Notes: generated by a model not told the origin, from the letters alone. 64,000 bases of DNA from Planotetraspora kaengkrachanensis (GCF_016862895.1 NZ_BONV01000047.1:38204-102203); one strand, 5' to 3'; numbered from the stretch's first letter, positions 50,802-59,592 are shown. A program made the numbers and translations.

Positions 50802-51544
50802 CAGGACCGCCCCCAGGCGCCGAGGTTGGTCATCCGCTTGGCCACCGTGTCCGCCTCGGGCCGGTCGAGCCGGTCCACGAGCGTGCCGTCCGCGAGGAAG
50901 ACGACCTGGTCGGCGTGCGACGCGGCGACGGGGTCGTGGGTGACCATCACGATCGTCTGCCCACCCGTGCGGACGACCTCGCGCAGCAGGCCGAGCACCT
51001 CCAGCGCCGTGCGGGTGTCCAGGGCGCCGGTGGGCTCGTCCGCGAAGATCACGGCAGGGCGGGTGACGAGCGCGCGGGCGATGGCGACGCGCTGCTGCTG
51101 CCCGCCGGACAGTTCGGCCGGCCGGTGGCCCACCCGCCCGGCCAGCCCCACCCGCTCGATCACCGACGCGACGAGGGCGTCGTCGGCCCGGTGGCCGCCC
51201 AGCCGGAGCGGCAGCGTGATGTTCTGCAGGACAGTGAGCGCGGGGAGCAGGTTGAACCCCTGGAACACGAAGCCGACCCGCTCCCTGCGCAACCGGGTGA
51301 GCGCCTTCTCCCGCATTCCGGTGATCTCGCGCCCGTCAAGGGTGACCGATCCCGAAGTGGGCCGGTCCAGGCCGGCCGCGCAGTGGAGGAACGTCGTCTT
51401 CCCCGATCCCGACGGGCCCATGACCGCGGTCATCGTCCCCTTCGGAAAGCCGATCGTGACTCCCGCCAGCGCCTCGACCGATCCGCCGCCCCTGCCATAG
51501 ATCTTGTGTACGGCCTCCAGCCGGACCGCGTCTGTGTTCTCCAT
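50801..51544 (-). CDS. ABC transporter ATP-binding protein (MacB/LolD-like), 247 aa
   Basis: [29 protein letters not shown] opens the domain. Walker A is GPSGSGKTT, the Q-loop [16 protein letters not shown], the signature [16 protein letters not shown], Walker [13 protein letters not shown], and the H-loop [11 protein letters not shown]. The QQQRV signature fits MacB/LolD exporters. The Met chosen gives the usual family length; the frame is open 13 codons upstream. It is coupled to the FtsX permease. Confidence 0.93.
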   Translation of the reverse strand: MENTDAVRLEAVHKIYGRGGGSVEALAGVTIGFPKGTMTAVMGPSGSGKTTFLHCAAGLDRPTSGSVTLDGREITGMREKALTRLRRERVGFVFQGFNLLPALTVLQNITLPLRLGGHRADDALVASVIERVGLAGRVGHRPAELSGGQQQRVAIARALVTRPAVIFADEPTGALDTRTALEVLGLLREVVRTGGQTIVMVTHDPVAASHADQVVFLADGTLVDRLDRPEADTVAKRMTNLGAWGRS

Positions 51545-51654
51545 GAACGGCAGCGTGGCCGTACGCGCTGACAGGTCCAGCACCGTCGGCTGACAGCGCG
51601 CGCACCGGGCTCACAGGTGGGGGCGCCGCAGAGCGTCTCTGCCTCGGGGACCGG

Positions 51655-52770
51655 TCAGCGCAGTCCGCCGTAGAAGGTGCGCAGGTCGTCGACGAGCACG
51701 TCGGGCACGATGTGCGCGGCGTAGTGGCCGCCCCGGTCGTACGAATTCCAGTGCACGATGTTCTGGTGGTCGCGCTCGGCGAACGTCCGCATGGAGACGA
51801 AGTCTCCGCCGAACATCGCCAGGCCCGTGGGTACGGTGGTCGGCCCTTCCGGGTGCTCGGCGTGCGCGTCCTCGTAGTAGAAGCGGGTGGCCGACGTCGC
51901 GGTGCCGGTCAGCCAGTAGAGCATCGTGTTGGTCAGCACGAAGTCGGCGTCGACGTCGACGGTGTCGCCGAAGAGCTGGGCGTTCCAGCCCAGCAGCCCG
52001 ACCGGCGAATCGAAGATCCCGTACGACAGCGTCTGCGGCTGCTGCGAGTGCAGGGTGTTGAACGACATCTTGTTGTCGTAGAACCACTGCAGCACTTCCA
52101 GCGCCTTCCGGTCCTCCGGCGTGATCTTCTCGAACTCGGCCGGATCGCCCGACGGGAACGAGAAGAGCTGGGTGACGTGCACTCCGACGACGTGCTCGGG
52201 ATCGAACCGCCCGACCTCGGGTGAGACGAACGAGCCGCCGTCGTTGCCGACGGCGCCGTAGCGGTCGTAGCCCAGCCGCCGCATCAGCTCCGCCCACGCC
52301 CTGGCGGTGCGGTAGCGGTTCCACCCCTTCTCCTTGGTCGGACCGGAGAAGCCGAAGCCGGGCAGTGACGGGATCACCACGTGGAACGCCTGCGCCGGGT
52401 CCTCGGGGTCGGTGAGAAACTCGATGACTTTCAGGTACTCCACGATCGAGCCCGGCCAGCCGTGCGTGAGGATCAGCGGCAGGGCGCTCTCGTGCCGCGA
52501 GCGGACGTGCAGGAAGTGGATGTTCTGCCCGTCGATCTCGGTGGTGAACTGCGGATACCGGTTGATCTCGGCCTCGTGGGCGCGCCAGTCGTACCCGTTG
52601 CGCCAGTACTCGGCGAGCTCGCGGACGTACGTCACGGGAACGCCGTAGTCCCAGCCGGCGCCCGGGATCTCGTCGGGCCACAGGGTGCGGTCGAGCCGGC
52701 TGTTCAGGTCGTCGAGCCGGGCCTGCGGAATGTCGATGCGGAAGGGCTTGATCTCGGTGTTCTCGCTCAT
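51655..52770 (-). CDS. Epoxide hydrolase with EHN domain, 371 aa
   Basis: The N-terminal EHN region FRIDIPQARLDDLNSRLDRTLWPDEIPGAGWDYG (about 10-43) precedes an alpha/beta hydrolase. It has HGWPGSIVEYLKVI (oxyanion), VIPSLPGFGFS, and the nucleophile Asp 177 in VGNDGGSF in place of the commoner GGDWG. The tyrosine-bearing cap and the His in YDRGGHYAAH near residue 344 complete it. It opens epoxides to diols; other members act on ester-like drugs. It is divergent from a WYL regulator 63 bases away, which probably controls it. Confidence 0.9.
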   Translation of the reverse strand: MSENTEIKPFRIDIPQARLDDLNSRLDRTLWPDEIPGAGWDYGVPVTYVRELAEYWRNGYDWRAHEAEINRYPQFTTEIDGQNIHFLHVRSRHESALPLILTHGWPGSIVEYLKVIEFLTDPEDPAQAFHVVIPSLPGFGFSGPTKEKGWNRYRTARAWAELMRRLGYDRYGAVGNDGGSFVSPEVGRFDPEHVVGVHVTQLFSFPSGDPAEFEKITPEDRKALEVLQWFYDNKMSFNTLHSQQPQTLSYGIFDSPVGLLGWNAQLFGDTVDVDADFVLTNTMLYWLTGTATSATRFYYEDAHAEHPEGPTTVPTGLAMFGGDFVSMRTFAERDHQNIVHWNSYDRGGHYAAHIVPDVLVDDLRTFYGGLR

Positions 52771-52805
52771 GACAGTCACGCTACGGACCCTTCCGGTCAG
52801 CTTCT

Positions 52806-52833
52806 GTCCTGAAGTCCTGGCAGTCTTGAGGAC
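52806..52833. promoter_or_regulatory. Operator candidate at the WYL regulator start
   Basis: GTCCTGAAG (52806-52814) and CTTGAGGAC (52825-52833) are inverted arms with 8 of 9 matching. The right arm touches the ATG of the regulator, so binding there would block its own translation start region. The divergent epoxide hydrolase starts 36 bases to the left. Confidence 0.55.
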
Positions 52834-53829
52834 ATGTTGGAGACCTCGGCGCGACTGCTGCGCCTGCTGTCGTTGTTGCAGGCCAGGCGGGACTGGCCGG
52901 GCGCGGCACTCGCGGAGCGGCTGCACGTGAGCGAGCGGACCGTGCGCCGCGACGTCGAGCGACTGCGCGATCTCGGATATCCGGTGAACGCGACCCGGGG
53001 CACCGACGGCGGCTACCGCCTGGGCGCCGGCACCGTCATGCCGCCCCTCCTCCTTGACGACGACGAGGCCGTGGCCGTGGCGGTCGGGCTGCGCACATCC
53101 GCCGGCGGCGGCGTCGCCGGCATCGAGGAGACCTCGGTGCGCGCCCTCGCCAAACTGGAACAGGTGCTGCCGTCCAGGCTGCGGTACCGGGTCAACGCAC
53201 TGCAGACGTACACCGAGCCCGTGCCCGCCGACCGTCCCGGCCCCACGGTCGACCCGGGCGTGCTGACCGCGCTCGCCGCGGCCTGCCGCGACCAGGAGCG
53301 GCTGCGGTTCGACTACCGCACCCACGACGGATCGGCGAGCGTCCGGATCGTCGAACCGTACCGGCTTGTGTCGTGGGGGCGCCGCTGGTACCTCGTCGCG
53401 TGGGACGTCGACCGCCAGGACTGGCGCACCTTCCGGGCCGACCGTGTCGAACCGCGGACTCCCACCGGTCCGCGTTTCCCGCCGCGCGATCCGCCCGAGG
53501 GCGGTGCGGCCGCGTACGTGGCCCAGGGGGTCTCGGCGGCGGCCTGGCGATACCGGTCCCGAGTGCTCGTCCACGCGTCCGCCGAGGTCGTGACCGAGCG
53601 CATCAACCCCGCCGTCGGCGTGGTCGAGGCCCTGGACGGTCACACCTGTGTGCTGCACACCGGCGCGGACAGCCTGAACACGATCGCGGTGTACCTCGGC
53701 CTGCTCGACCTGGACTTCGAGGTCACCGAGCCCCCGGAACTCGTCGACCACATGCGCCGGCTCACAGCGCGCTACGCCCGTTCCACCGCCGCGGACGACG
53801 GGCCGCCGTCGCCGGCGTCCACCGCGTGA
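52834..53829 (+). CDS. HTH/WYL-domain regulator (YafY/PafC-like), 331 aa
   Basis: The N-terminal HTH_11 (LLRLLSLLQARRDWPGAALAERLHVSERTVRRDVERLRDLG) and the wing YPVNATRGTDGGYRLGAG are followed by a WYL domain. In it VEPYRLVSWGRRWYLVAWDVDRQDWRTFRADRV carries the W-Y-L-type ligand motif. A C-terminal WCX part ends the protein. Such proteins respond to nucleic-acid or small ligands and usually repress a neighbour, here the divergent epoxide hydrolase. The ATG starts directly after the operator candidate. Confidence 0.9.
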   Translation: MLETSARLLRLLSLLQARRDWPGAALAERLHVSERTVRRDVERLRDLGYPVNATRGTDGGYRLGAGTVMPPLLLDDDEAVAVAVGLRTSAGGGVAGIEETSVRALAKLEQVLPSRLRYRVNALQTYTEPVPADRPGPTVDPGVLTALAAACRDQERLRFDYRTHDGSASVRIVEPYRLVSWGRRWYLVAWDVDRQDWRTFRADRVEPRTPTGPRFPPRDPPEGGAAAYVAQGVSAAAWRYRSRVLVHASAEVVTERINPAVGVVEALDGHTCVLHTGADSLNTIAVYLGLLDLDFEVTEPPELVDHMRRLTARYARSTAADDGPPSPASTA

Positions 53830-53852
53830 TCCGCTCGGCATGGGGTAAGCGC

Positions 53853-53900
53853 CTTCGGTTCCTGGGCGTTCGGTTCCCGGGCGGTCGGTTCCCGGGCGTT
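53853..53900. repeat. 15-bp tandem repeat, three copies
   Basis: TTCGGTTCCTGGGCG, TTCGGTTCCCGGGCG and GTCGGTTCCCGGGCG follow one another between the ends of the WYL gene and the acyltransferase gene, ending at the acyltransferase stop codon. They may act as part of a shared transcription end. Confidence 0.75.
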
Positions 53901-55111
53901 CAGCCCTCGGGCGTCAGCGCGTACGGCGTCTCGCGGTCGCGAGGCGGCTCCGGCGCCGGAGGCCGGGTCTTCCGCCTGCCGAGACGCTGGGCCGGAGCCT
54001 CGATGAACCGGTGGGTGAGGTAGCCGAGCGACAGCAGGATGAGGAAGAACACCGGCAGGTTCGGGCTCAGCCGCAGCAGCAGCGGGTGCAGCAGATACAG
54101 CGAAAAGCTGATCACCCCGATGTGGGCGAGCCATCGGGGGAACCGCCTGCGCCGCAGCGCGAACACGGCCGCGAAGAAGCCCGCGGCCAGCACGATCGCG
54201 GGCGCCCAGCCGGGGTCGTGCTTGGCGAACACGCCACAGGCCAGGACCGTCAGGACGGCGGCGGCGGCCGTACGCCGGCTGATCGTGCCCTGCTCGGCCC
54301 GGTAGACGGCCGTGCCAGCGAACATCATGCCCAGGATGGTCAGGCCCTGCCAGGCGCCGATCCGGCTGCCGAAGATCACCAACGCCAGGCCGAGGAGGCC
54401 GCCCGCCACCGCGGCGACCGTACGCGTCGTACCGCGCGCGACCACCGACACGATGACGGCGGCGACGACCGCCACAGCGAACAGCGCGGCGACCAGGTCG
54501 GCGTGGGCGCTGATCGCCGGGCCGGGGAGCAGGAATCCGAGGGGGACGGCCAGCAGCGCCAGGCCGATCGCGATCGGCGCCGACCGGTGCGACTGCCGCA
54601 CGGTGAACAGCCCGACCGTCAGCAGGTAGAACGCCATCTCGTACGAGAGCGTCCACATCACGTCGATCACCGGGGTGACGCCGAGCAGTTCCTGCAGCAT
54701 CGTCAGGTTGCCCAGGGCCTCCAGCGGCAGAGGCCGTGTGCTCAGCGTGGGCCGAAGGGTGTACGCACCGAGGTACGCCAGCAGGAAGGCCAGGCACATC
54801 GCGGTGAGCAACAGCGGGAGCAGCCGGAAGGCCCGGCCGATCCAGAAGGCGCGAAGGTCGCCCCGGCGCTCCAGGGACGCCGGGATGATGTAACCGCTGA
54901 CCAGGAAGAAGACGAACACGCCCCAGGTGCCCACGTCGATCCTGCCGTCCACGTGCGCCCAGATGCCGGGCGCGAAGGTCCAGGCCGAGTGGTGCAGCGC
55001 GACGGCCAGCGCGGCGGGTCCGCGCAGAGCGTCAAGCCAGGCCAGCCGGCCCGGCCGGTCGTGCTGGACGGTCCGGTTCGGCCGGACCGTCCGGGAAGAG
55101 GTCGAGGCCAC
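53900..55111 (-). CDS. Acyltransferase-3 family membrane protein, 403 aa
   Basis: The family opening RLAWLDALRGPAALAVALHHSAW carries the catalytic-site His (LDALRG...HH). VFVFFLVSGYIIPASLERRG follows, then about ten membrane segments ending with HPLLLRLSPNLPVFFLILLSLGYLTHRFIEAPAQRLGR. It transfers an acyl group to a sugar or lipid acceptor at the membrane. The GTG at 55111 is taken as start; the frame is open upstream over poorly conserved sequence. It is divergent from a TetR gene. Confidence 0.87.
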   Translation of the reverse strand: MASTSSRTVRPNRTVQHDRPGRLAWLDALRGPAALAVALHHSAWTFAPGIWAHVDGRIDVGTWGVFVFFLVSGYIIPASLERRGDLRAFWIGRAFRLLPLLLTAMCLAFLLAYLGAYTLRPTLSTRPLPLEALGNLTMLQELLGVTPVIDVMWTLSYEMAFYLLTVGLFTVRQSHRSAPIAIGLALLAVPLGFLLPGPAISAHADLVAALFAVAVVAAVIVSVVARGTTRTVAAVAGGLLGLALVIFGSRIGAWQGLTILGMMFAGTAVYRAEQGTISRRTAAAAVLTVLACGVFAKHDPGWAPAIVLAAGFFAAVFALRRRRFPRWLAHIGVISFSLYLLHPLLLRLSPNLPVFFLILLSLGYLTHRFIEAPAQRLGRRKTRPPAPEPPRDRETPYALTPEG

Positions 55112-55228
55112 CCGCCCGACTTTAGGCGATGGACGCCGGTCGCCGGACGGATCTCCGGGCGGCGGGCCGCTTCCTTGTGGCGGTCGCCGCGTGGTGTGCG
55201 CCCTGATCAAGGGCCCCCATGGACGGCG

Positions 55229-55252
55229 TGACATAAATTGCATAGATTGTCA
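55229..55252. promoter_or_regulatory. AT-rich palindrome before a TetR gene
   Basis: TGACATAAATTGCATAGATTGTCA has TGACA/TGTCA ends around an AT-rich centre. It stops 2 bases before the TetR ATG, so it combines a promoter -10 region with an autoregulatory operator. Confidence 0.5.
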
Positions 55253-55254
55253 GC

Positions 55255-55848
55255 ATGTCAGAAGCCGCCGTGGCGAAGCGCGACTCGATCGTGTCCGCCG
55301 CCCTCGCCGTCTTCGGCCGGTACGGCTACCGCCGTACGTCGATGGAACTCATCGCCCAGGCCGCGGGCATGTCCCGTCCCGCCCTCTACCAGGTCTTCAC
55401 CGGGAAGGAGGACGTCTTCAGGGCGGTCGCACAGAAGATCGTGGACGACGTGACGTCGGCGGCGCAGCAGGCTCGGGAACGCCCGGGCTCTGTAGCGGAA
55501 CGCCTGTACAACGTGCTGTCGATCAAGCTCGAGTTGTTCGCGGGAACGATCGAGGCCGAGTTCCGCGCCGAGATGTTCGCAGAGGCGAAAGTGATCGCCG
55601 AAGACGTGCTGACCTCGTTCGAGAAGCGCTACCTCGAGGTCGTCGAGGCCGTCCTGCACGCCTCCCGCGACGAACTCGACCTCCTCGACGTGGCGATCCC
55701 CACCCGCGACGCGGCCGCCCTGCTGATCGACACCCTGGCCGGGATCTTCCAGGAGAAGCGGGACCTGTCCGTTCTGAGCACCCGCCTGCGCCAGATGATC
55801 GACCTGACGGTCAGAGGTCTCACCACCCGTCCTCGCGCGAACGGGTGA
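55255..55848 (+). CDS. TetR-family regulator, 197 aa
   Basis: The HTH ASMELIAQAAGMSRPALYQVF-type region (about residues 28-48, here TSMELIAQAAGMSRPALYQV) is followed by GKEDVFRAVAQKI. The rest is a helical TetR_C domain. It is followed after 19 bases by a small membrane protein, its likely target and operon partner. The start is directly at a palindrome; the transcript may be nearly leaderless. Confidence 0.9.
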   Translation: MSEAAVAKRDSIVSAALAVFGRYGYRRTSMELIAQAAGMSRPALYQVFTGKEDVFRAVAQKIVDDVTSAAQQARERPGSVAERLYNVLSIKLELFAGTIEAEFRAEMFAEAKVIAEDVLTSFEKRYLEVVEAVLHASRDELDLLDVAIPTRDAAALLIDTLAGIFQEKRDLSVLSTRLRQMIDLTVRGLTTRPRANG

Positions 55849-55867
55849 TCACCCCCAAGGAGTGGAC

Positions 55868-56188
55868 ATGCTGCAGACGACCGTTCTCGCCTTCCTCGCC
55901 GGAGCGCTCGGCGCCAACGCGACCCCGCACTTCGTGAAGGGCATCACCGGGGAGCGCTTCCCGACCGTGTTCGGCTCCGCGCCTCTGATCAACCTGATCG
56001 GAGGCTGGATCCTGTACGTCGTCACCGCACTGCTCGTCGTCCAGGCCGATGTGACGGCCCATCCCGCGCCGTCCTTCGTCGCCGCATCGCTCGGCGTCCT
56101 CCTCATGGGCGTCTTTCACGCGCATGTCGGGGCCTTCGGCAAGAAGGTCACGGAAACCGAGGGCTCCGCGGGCGCGGTCGGACCGTGA
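55868..56188 (+). CDS. Small membrane protein, 106 aa
   Basis: MLQTTVLAFLAGALGANATPHFVKGITGERFPTVFGS has a segment followed by the conserved-looking NATPHFVKGITGE. Two more segments follow: LINLIGGWILYVVTALLVV and PSFVAASLGVLLMGVFHAHVG. It resembles small inner-membrane proteins found beside TetR regulators in actinobacteria; its function is unknown. AAGGAG 5 bases before the ATG sets the start. Confidence 0.75.
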   Translation: MLQTTVLAFLAGALGANATPHFVKGITGERFPTVFGSAPLINLIGGWILYVVTALLVVQADVTAHPAPSFVAASLGVLLMGVFHAHVGAFGKKVTETEGSAGAVGP

Positions 56189-56306
56189 GCGTCCCGGCGC
56201 GAAAAGGGAGAGAAACCGACGAGGCCGTGAGTGTGGAATTCCCGCCGCCCGCACATTCCCCGGGCCGGTCATGCCATCACGAATCCACCTGGAATTCGGC
56301 GTAGAT

Positions 56307-56344
56307 CTACCGGCCGGGCGGTCATTTCTCCGACCGGCCGGTAG
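56307..56344. terminator. Terminator of the trypsin-like gene
   Basis: CTACCGGCCGG and CCGGCCGGTAG pair perfectly over 11 bases with a 16-base loop. It lies 14 bases past the protease stop and also downstream of the small membrane protein, so it can act in both directions. Confidence 0.75.
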
Positions 56345-56357
56345 AACAGGCCGCAAT

Positions 56358-57131
56358 TCAGGGAAGCGTGACGTATTTCCCGAGGAATTCCCGGGCCGAC
56401 GCCGAGTCCAGGCGATAGTCGAAGTTGGTCGACTTGCACGCGTCGTCGTCACCGCTGATCGTCGTCGCCACGAGCAGGTGGGAGGTGGCGCCGCCCAGGA
56501 AGTTCGGCCCGCCGGAGTCGCCGAAGCACGTACTGCCGTCGGCCGACGACTTCAGCGACAACTGGAGCCACCTCCCGGTGAGCTTCTTGAAGGAGATGGA
56601 CGCCAGGTTGCGCGTGTCGGTGTAGGTGTACCGACTCCCGTGCTTACCGCTGTTCGGGTTCAGCGAGCCGTACCCGACCGGGGTGAACCGCGTGGCGGCG
56701 AGGCTGCCGTCGGTCTTGAGCCGATCGAGCAGACCGGCTTCCGGCAGGACGGCGGGCTTGATGCCGGGGACTGGCGCGTCGAAGACCACGACGGCCATGT
56801 CGAACGGGTCGGCCTTGACGTCGAACCGCGGATCGGGCTCGAAACGACCGGTGTAGACCTGGTCGCCCTGCCGATAGTGGCTGGAGAACGTGACTCGCGC
56901 CGTCTTCTGGCCCTTCTCCCCGCAGTGGGCGGCGGTGAGGAAGACGGTCGGGGAGATGAGCGTGCCGGTGCAGTCGGCCCAGGTGCCGTCGCCGTGGGCC
57001 TTGGCCGCGAGCATGGCGCCCACCTCGGGGTGGCCGGCCCCGTCGGCCGAGCCGTTGGTGATCGCCCACGCGGGTGAGGCGATGACAGTCATCAGGGCGG
57101 CAAGAATCACCACAAAGGGGACAAAGCGCAT
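56358..57131 (-). CDS. Secreted trypsin-like serine protease, 257 aa
   Basis: The signal peptide RFVPFVVILAALMTVIASPAWA is followed directly by ITNGSADGAGHPEVG, so there is little or no propeptide. The triad is complete: His 69 in FLTAAHC, Asp 111 in DPFDMAVVVF, and Ser 206 in CFGDSGGPN. It is an S1-family enzyme of the chymotrypsin fold, released from the cell. Its substrate-pocket residue differs from a classical Asp-bearing trypsin pocket as far as can be judged, so specificity is open. Confidence 0.92.
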   Translation of the reverse strand: MRFVPFVVILAALMTVIASPAWAITNGSADGAGHPEVGAMLAAKAHGDGTWADCTGTLISPTVFLTAAHCGEKGQKTARVTFSSHYRQGDQVYTGRFEPDPRFDVKADPFDMAVVVFDAPVPGIKPAVLPEAGLLDRLKTDGSLAATRFTPVGYGSLNPNSGKHGSRYTYTDTRNLASISFKKLTGRWLQLSLKSSADGSTCFGDSGGPNFLGGATSHLLVATTISGDDDACKSTNFDYRLDSASAREFLGKYVTLP

Positions 57132-57200
57132 TTAGGAACTGTAAGCGTCTAGGCCCTGATATGACACAAATCGGACAAAAGATCTACGACAGATGTCAAA

Positions 57201-57238
57201 GGGCCCCGCATCGCGGATCACTCCGCGATACGGGGCCC
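57201..57238. terminator. Strong hairpin terminator
   Basis: GGGCCCCGCATCGCGGA and TCCGCGATACGGGGCCC pair at 16 of 17 positions around TCAC. It lies 31 bases past the stop of the His-rich secreted protein and upstream of the protease promoter, so it insulates the two. Confidence 0.9.
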
Positions 57239-57269
57239 CGACGAGACGACCCGCTAGGTCAGCAGCGGA

Positions 57270-57614
57270 TCACCCCATGTGGCGCTCACGCATGTGGCCG
57301 TGGCGCATGTGCTCACGGCGGCCCTCGCGCATGTGCTCGCGGTGGTGACGCTCGTGCCTGTGGCCGTAGCGGTGGTGACGCTCCCTCTCGTGGCGGTGGT
57401 GGCGGCCCTCACGGTGGTGGCGGTGGTGACGGCGGCGGTCGGGTTCCGGCTGAGCCTTCACCAGGTTCGGGGTCGAGGACGTCATGCCCTGGACGGTGCT
57501 GACCACCGCCGGGGCCTGCTGCGCGGTTGACGCTTGGGCCACCTGCCCGGGCCCGAAGGCCAGGCCGGCCAGGAGTGCGGCGCCGAGCGGGAGCGTAAGT
57601 CGCTTGCCGAGCAT
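57270..57614 (-). CDS. Secreted His/Arg-rich protein, 114 aa
   Basis: A signal peptide (MLGKRLTLPLGAALLAGLAFGPGQVAQAS) and a 30-residue linker precede a tail of about 60 residues. That tail is made almost only of His, Arg, Glu and Gly (RRRHHRHHREGRHHRHERER and so on). The tail is low complexity and positively charged. His-rich secreted tails often bind Zn, Ni or Cu, and Arg/His runs bind anionic polymers; which applies is unknown. GAGAGGAG lies 8 bases before the ATG. A strong terminator follows. No family is recognised. Confidence 0.7.
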   Translation of the reverse strand: MLGKRLTLPLGAALLAGLAFGPGQVAQASTAQQAPAVVSTVQGMTSSTPNLVKAQPEPDRRRHHRHHREGRHHRHERERHHRYGHRHERHHREHMREGRREHMRHGHMRERHMG

Positions 57615-58064
57615 AAGCGTCTCCTCTCGGATTCGCATTCGCGCGAGGCGAATGCGATGTCCATCCATCGTTGGCGGCGAGGTCAGAGCGCGTCTAGATG
57701 GGTTGACCCACACCGAGGAGAAGAAACCGGCATTCCATTCCGGCACGTGAGGATGTGTTTTCCCGCACACCGAAGTAACAGAGCGCGTGATTGCCCCGGC
57801 CCTACTGACGGGATACGTCATTCGGATCTATGTCCGGGCCCGAACGAGGGCCGGATTTCCCGTGCGCCGCGCGGACGAAACGTCCGGAGGACACCGGTCG
57901 CGCAAGCGCGGTCCCTGCTCCTCGAGAGCGGAGCGAAGGGCGGCCATCGCCTTCGGTCCCATGCCGTGCGACTTCAGCACCTCGCCTCGATGGCCCGGCT
58001 GAGCCGCTCACGGCCTCCGCATCCTCTTGATCATCTGTTGATGTCGTCTGTCAGACTACGGCGC
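57615..58064. other. Long leader between divergent genes
   Basis: About 450 bases hold the promoters of the His-rich protein and the BTAD fusion. A hairpin TCCGGGCCC-GAACGA-GGGCCGGA lies near 57830-57855. Short frames here look like noise. No gene is recognised. Confidence 0.45.
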
Positions 58065-59486
58065 GTGGAATTCCGCGTGCTTGGTCCTCTCGAAATCATG
58101 CACAACGGGCGTACCGTCGCTCCTTCCGCCGCCAAGGACCGCGCGTTCCTCGGAGAACTGCTCGCCCACCCTGGGCGGTTCGTCTCCACCGACCACCTCG
58201 CCGACGCCCTCTGGCCGGACCGCCTGCCCGCCGACCCGGCGAACGCCGTACAGGTCCGGGCCTCGCGGCTGCGGGCGACGCTGCGATCGTTGACCGGTCA
58301 GGAGGACGGGGGCGGCGTCCTGAGGACGCAGTCGGGCGGGTACGCGCTTGATCTCGACCGGTCGGCCACCGACCTGGCCTGTTTCGAGGCGGCGGTATGC
58401 CAGGCGGAGGACCGGCCCGTCGCGGCGGCCACTCTCCTTGCTGACGGGCTGGCGCTCTGGCGCGGGGCGCCCTTCGCGGATGTGCCGTCCACTCCGTGCG
58501 TGCGTGTGCAGGCCGCCCGATCGGAGGAGTTGCGCCTGAGCGCGGTCGAGGCCTACGCGGACCTCTGTCTCGTCGCGGGACCTCCGCCCGCCTCGCTCGT
58601 GGCCGATCTGGCCGAGCAGGCCACGCGCAGTCCGCTGCGCGAGCCGCTTCACCATCGCCTGATGCGCGCGCTCCACCTGTCGGGCAGACCGGCCGAGGCC
58701 CTGGCCGTCTACGACACCCTGCGCGCCACCCTCGCCGAGGAACTCGGCACCGACCCCCATCCCGACCTGCGCCGCCTCCACCACGAGATCCTCGCCGCGG
58801 CGTCGAGGGCACCGGCCGCGTCCACGGCTCCCCCGGCCTCAACGGAATCCACAGTTTCAACGGGGTCTGCGCGTTCCACGTCCCTCGCCGCTCCCGCGCC
58901 GCCCACACCGCCCGGCGTGCCCGGCGGCGTGTCCCCTCCGCCGGTGGACGGCGAGCAGGACGAACCCGAGGTGGAGGATGCCCGGAAGAAGGCCCGCGGC
59001 CCGTCACGGCGGACGCTGGTGCTGGCGGCGGCCGGCCTGGCCGTCACGGCGGGAGTCTGCGGGGCGGTCGTGACCCGGCTGTCCGAGCCTCCCGTCGTGG
59101 TCATGCCCGACGTTCTGCGGCCGATCCCGGGCGACAGCTCCCGGCTGGACGCTGACGTCACCTATCCGGACGGGACGAAGGTGCGGGAGGGCGCACGGTT
59201 CGAGAAGGTGTGGCAGCTGACCAACGACGGCACCGTGTTCTGGCACGACCGCTACCTCGACCGGCAACTGCCGTGGGACGGGGACGACGTGTGCCGGTCC
59301 CCGCGCCGCGTGCGGATCCCGGACACCCGGCCGGGCCAGTCGGTGCTCGTCCGGGTCCCCGTCGTGGCCCCCGGTGTACGGGTGCGCTGCAAGGTCTACT
59401 GGAAGATGGTGGACGATCACGGCATCCCTTACCTGCCGCAGTTGAGGGGCGTCTTCTTCGACGTACAGGTGGTCCCTGACCTGTGA
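58065..59486 (+). CDS. SARP/BTAD regulator fused to a membrane anchor and NBR1-type Ig domain, 473 aa
   Basis: The N-terminal winged HTH starts MEFRVLGPLEIMHNGRTV and runs to about residue 95. The BTAD helical domain covers about 100-245. A Pro/Ser/Thr-rich linker leads to one membrane segment (about 317-338, LVLAAAGLAVTAGVCGAVV). The outer part (365-470: YPDGTKVREGARFEKVWQL, then VPVVAPGVRVRCKVYWKM) has the pattern of the NBR1 central Ig-like domain. The layout implies a DNA-binding protein held at the membrane with a sensor outside. There is no ATPase. The GTG at 58065 gives the typical SARP start; an ATG 8 codons upstream is possible. Confidence 0.82.
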   Translation: MEFRVLGPLEIMHNGRTVAPSAAKDRAFLGELLAHPGRFVSTDHLADALWPDRLPADPANAVQVRASRLRATLRSLTGQEDGGGVLRTQSGGYALDLDRSATDLACFEAAVCQAEDRPVAAATLLADGLALWRGAPFADVPSTPCVRVQAARSEELRLSAVEAYADLCLVAGPPPASLVADLAEQATRSPLREPLHHRLMRALHLSGRPAEALAVYDTLRATLAEELGTDPHPDLRRLHHEILAAASRAPAASTAPPASTESTVSTGSARSTSLAAPAPPTPPGVPGGVSPPPVDGEQDEPEVEDARKKARGPSRRTLVLAAAGLAVTAGVCGAVVTRLSEPPVVVMPDVLRPIPGDSSRLDADVTYPDGTKVREGARFEKVWQLTNDGTVFWHDRYLDRQLPWDGDDVCRSPRRVRIPDTRPGQSVLVRVPVVAPGVRVRCKVYWKMVDDHGIPYLPQLRGVFFDVQVVPDL

Positions 59487-59592
59487 CTTCGCTGTCAGAC
59501 CCGGCCGTACAGGGAGAGTGCAGCGGTCCCCGGCACGCTGACCGACGGCCGCCGCCGTGAGGCGGCGCCGCCGAAACGAAAGGGATCACACG

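Noticed and set aside
47946..51500. An 1184-codon open frame on the plus strand opposite the AfsR-like and ABC genes
   Set aside because: It has no recognisable domain, is rich in Arg, Gly, Asp and Pro as expected of an antisense frame in high-GC DNA, and lies fully opposite three genes with clear motifs.
52771..53841. Long N-terminal extension of the epoxide hydrolase across the WYL gene
   Set aside because: It is antisense to a well-defined regulator. The EHN domain begins properly at the ATG at 52770.
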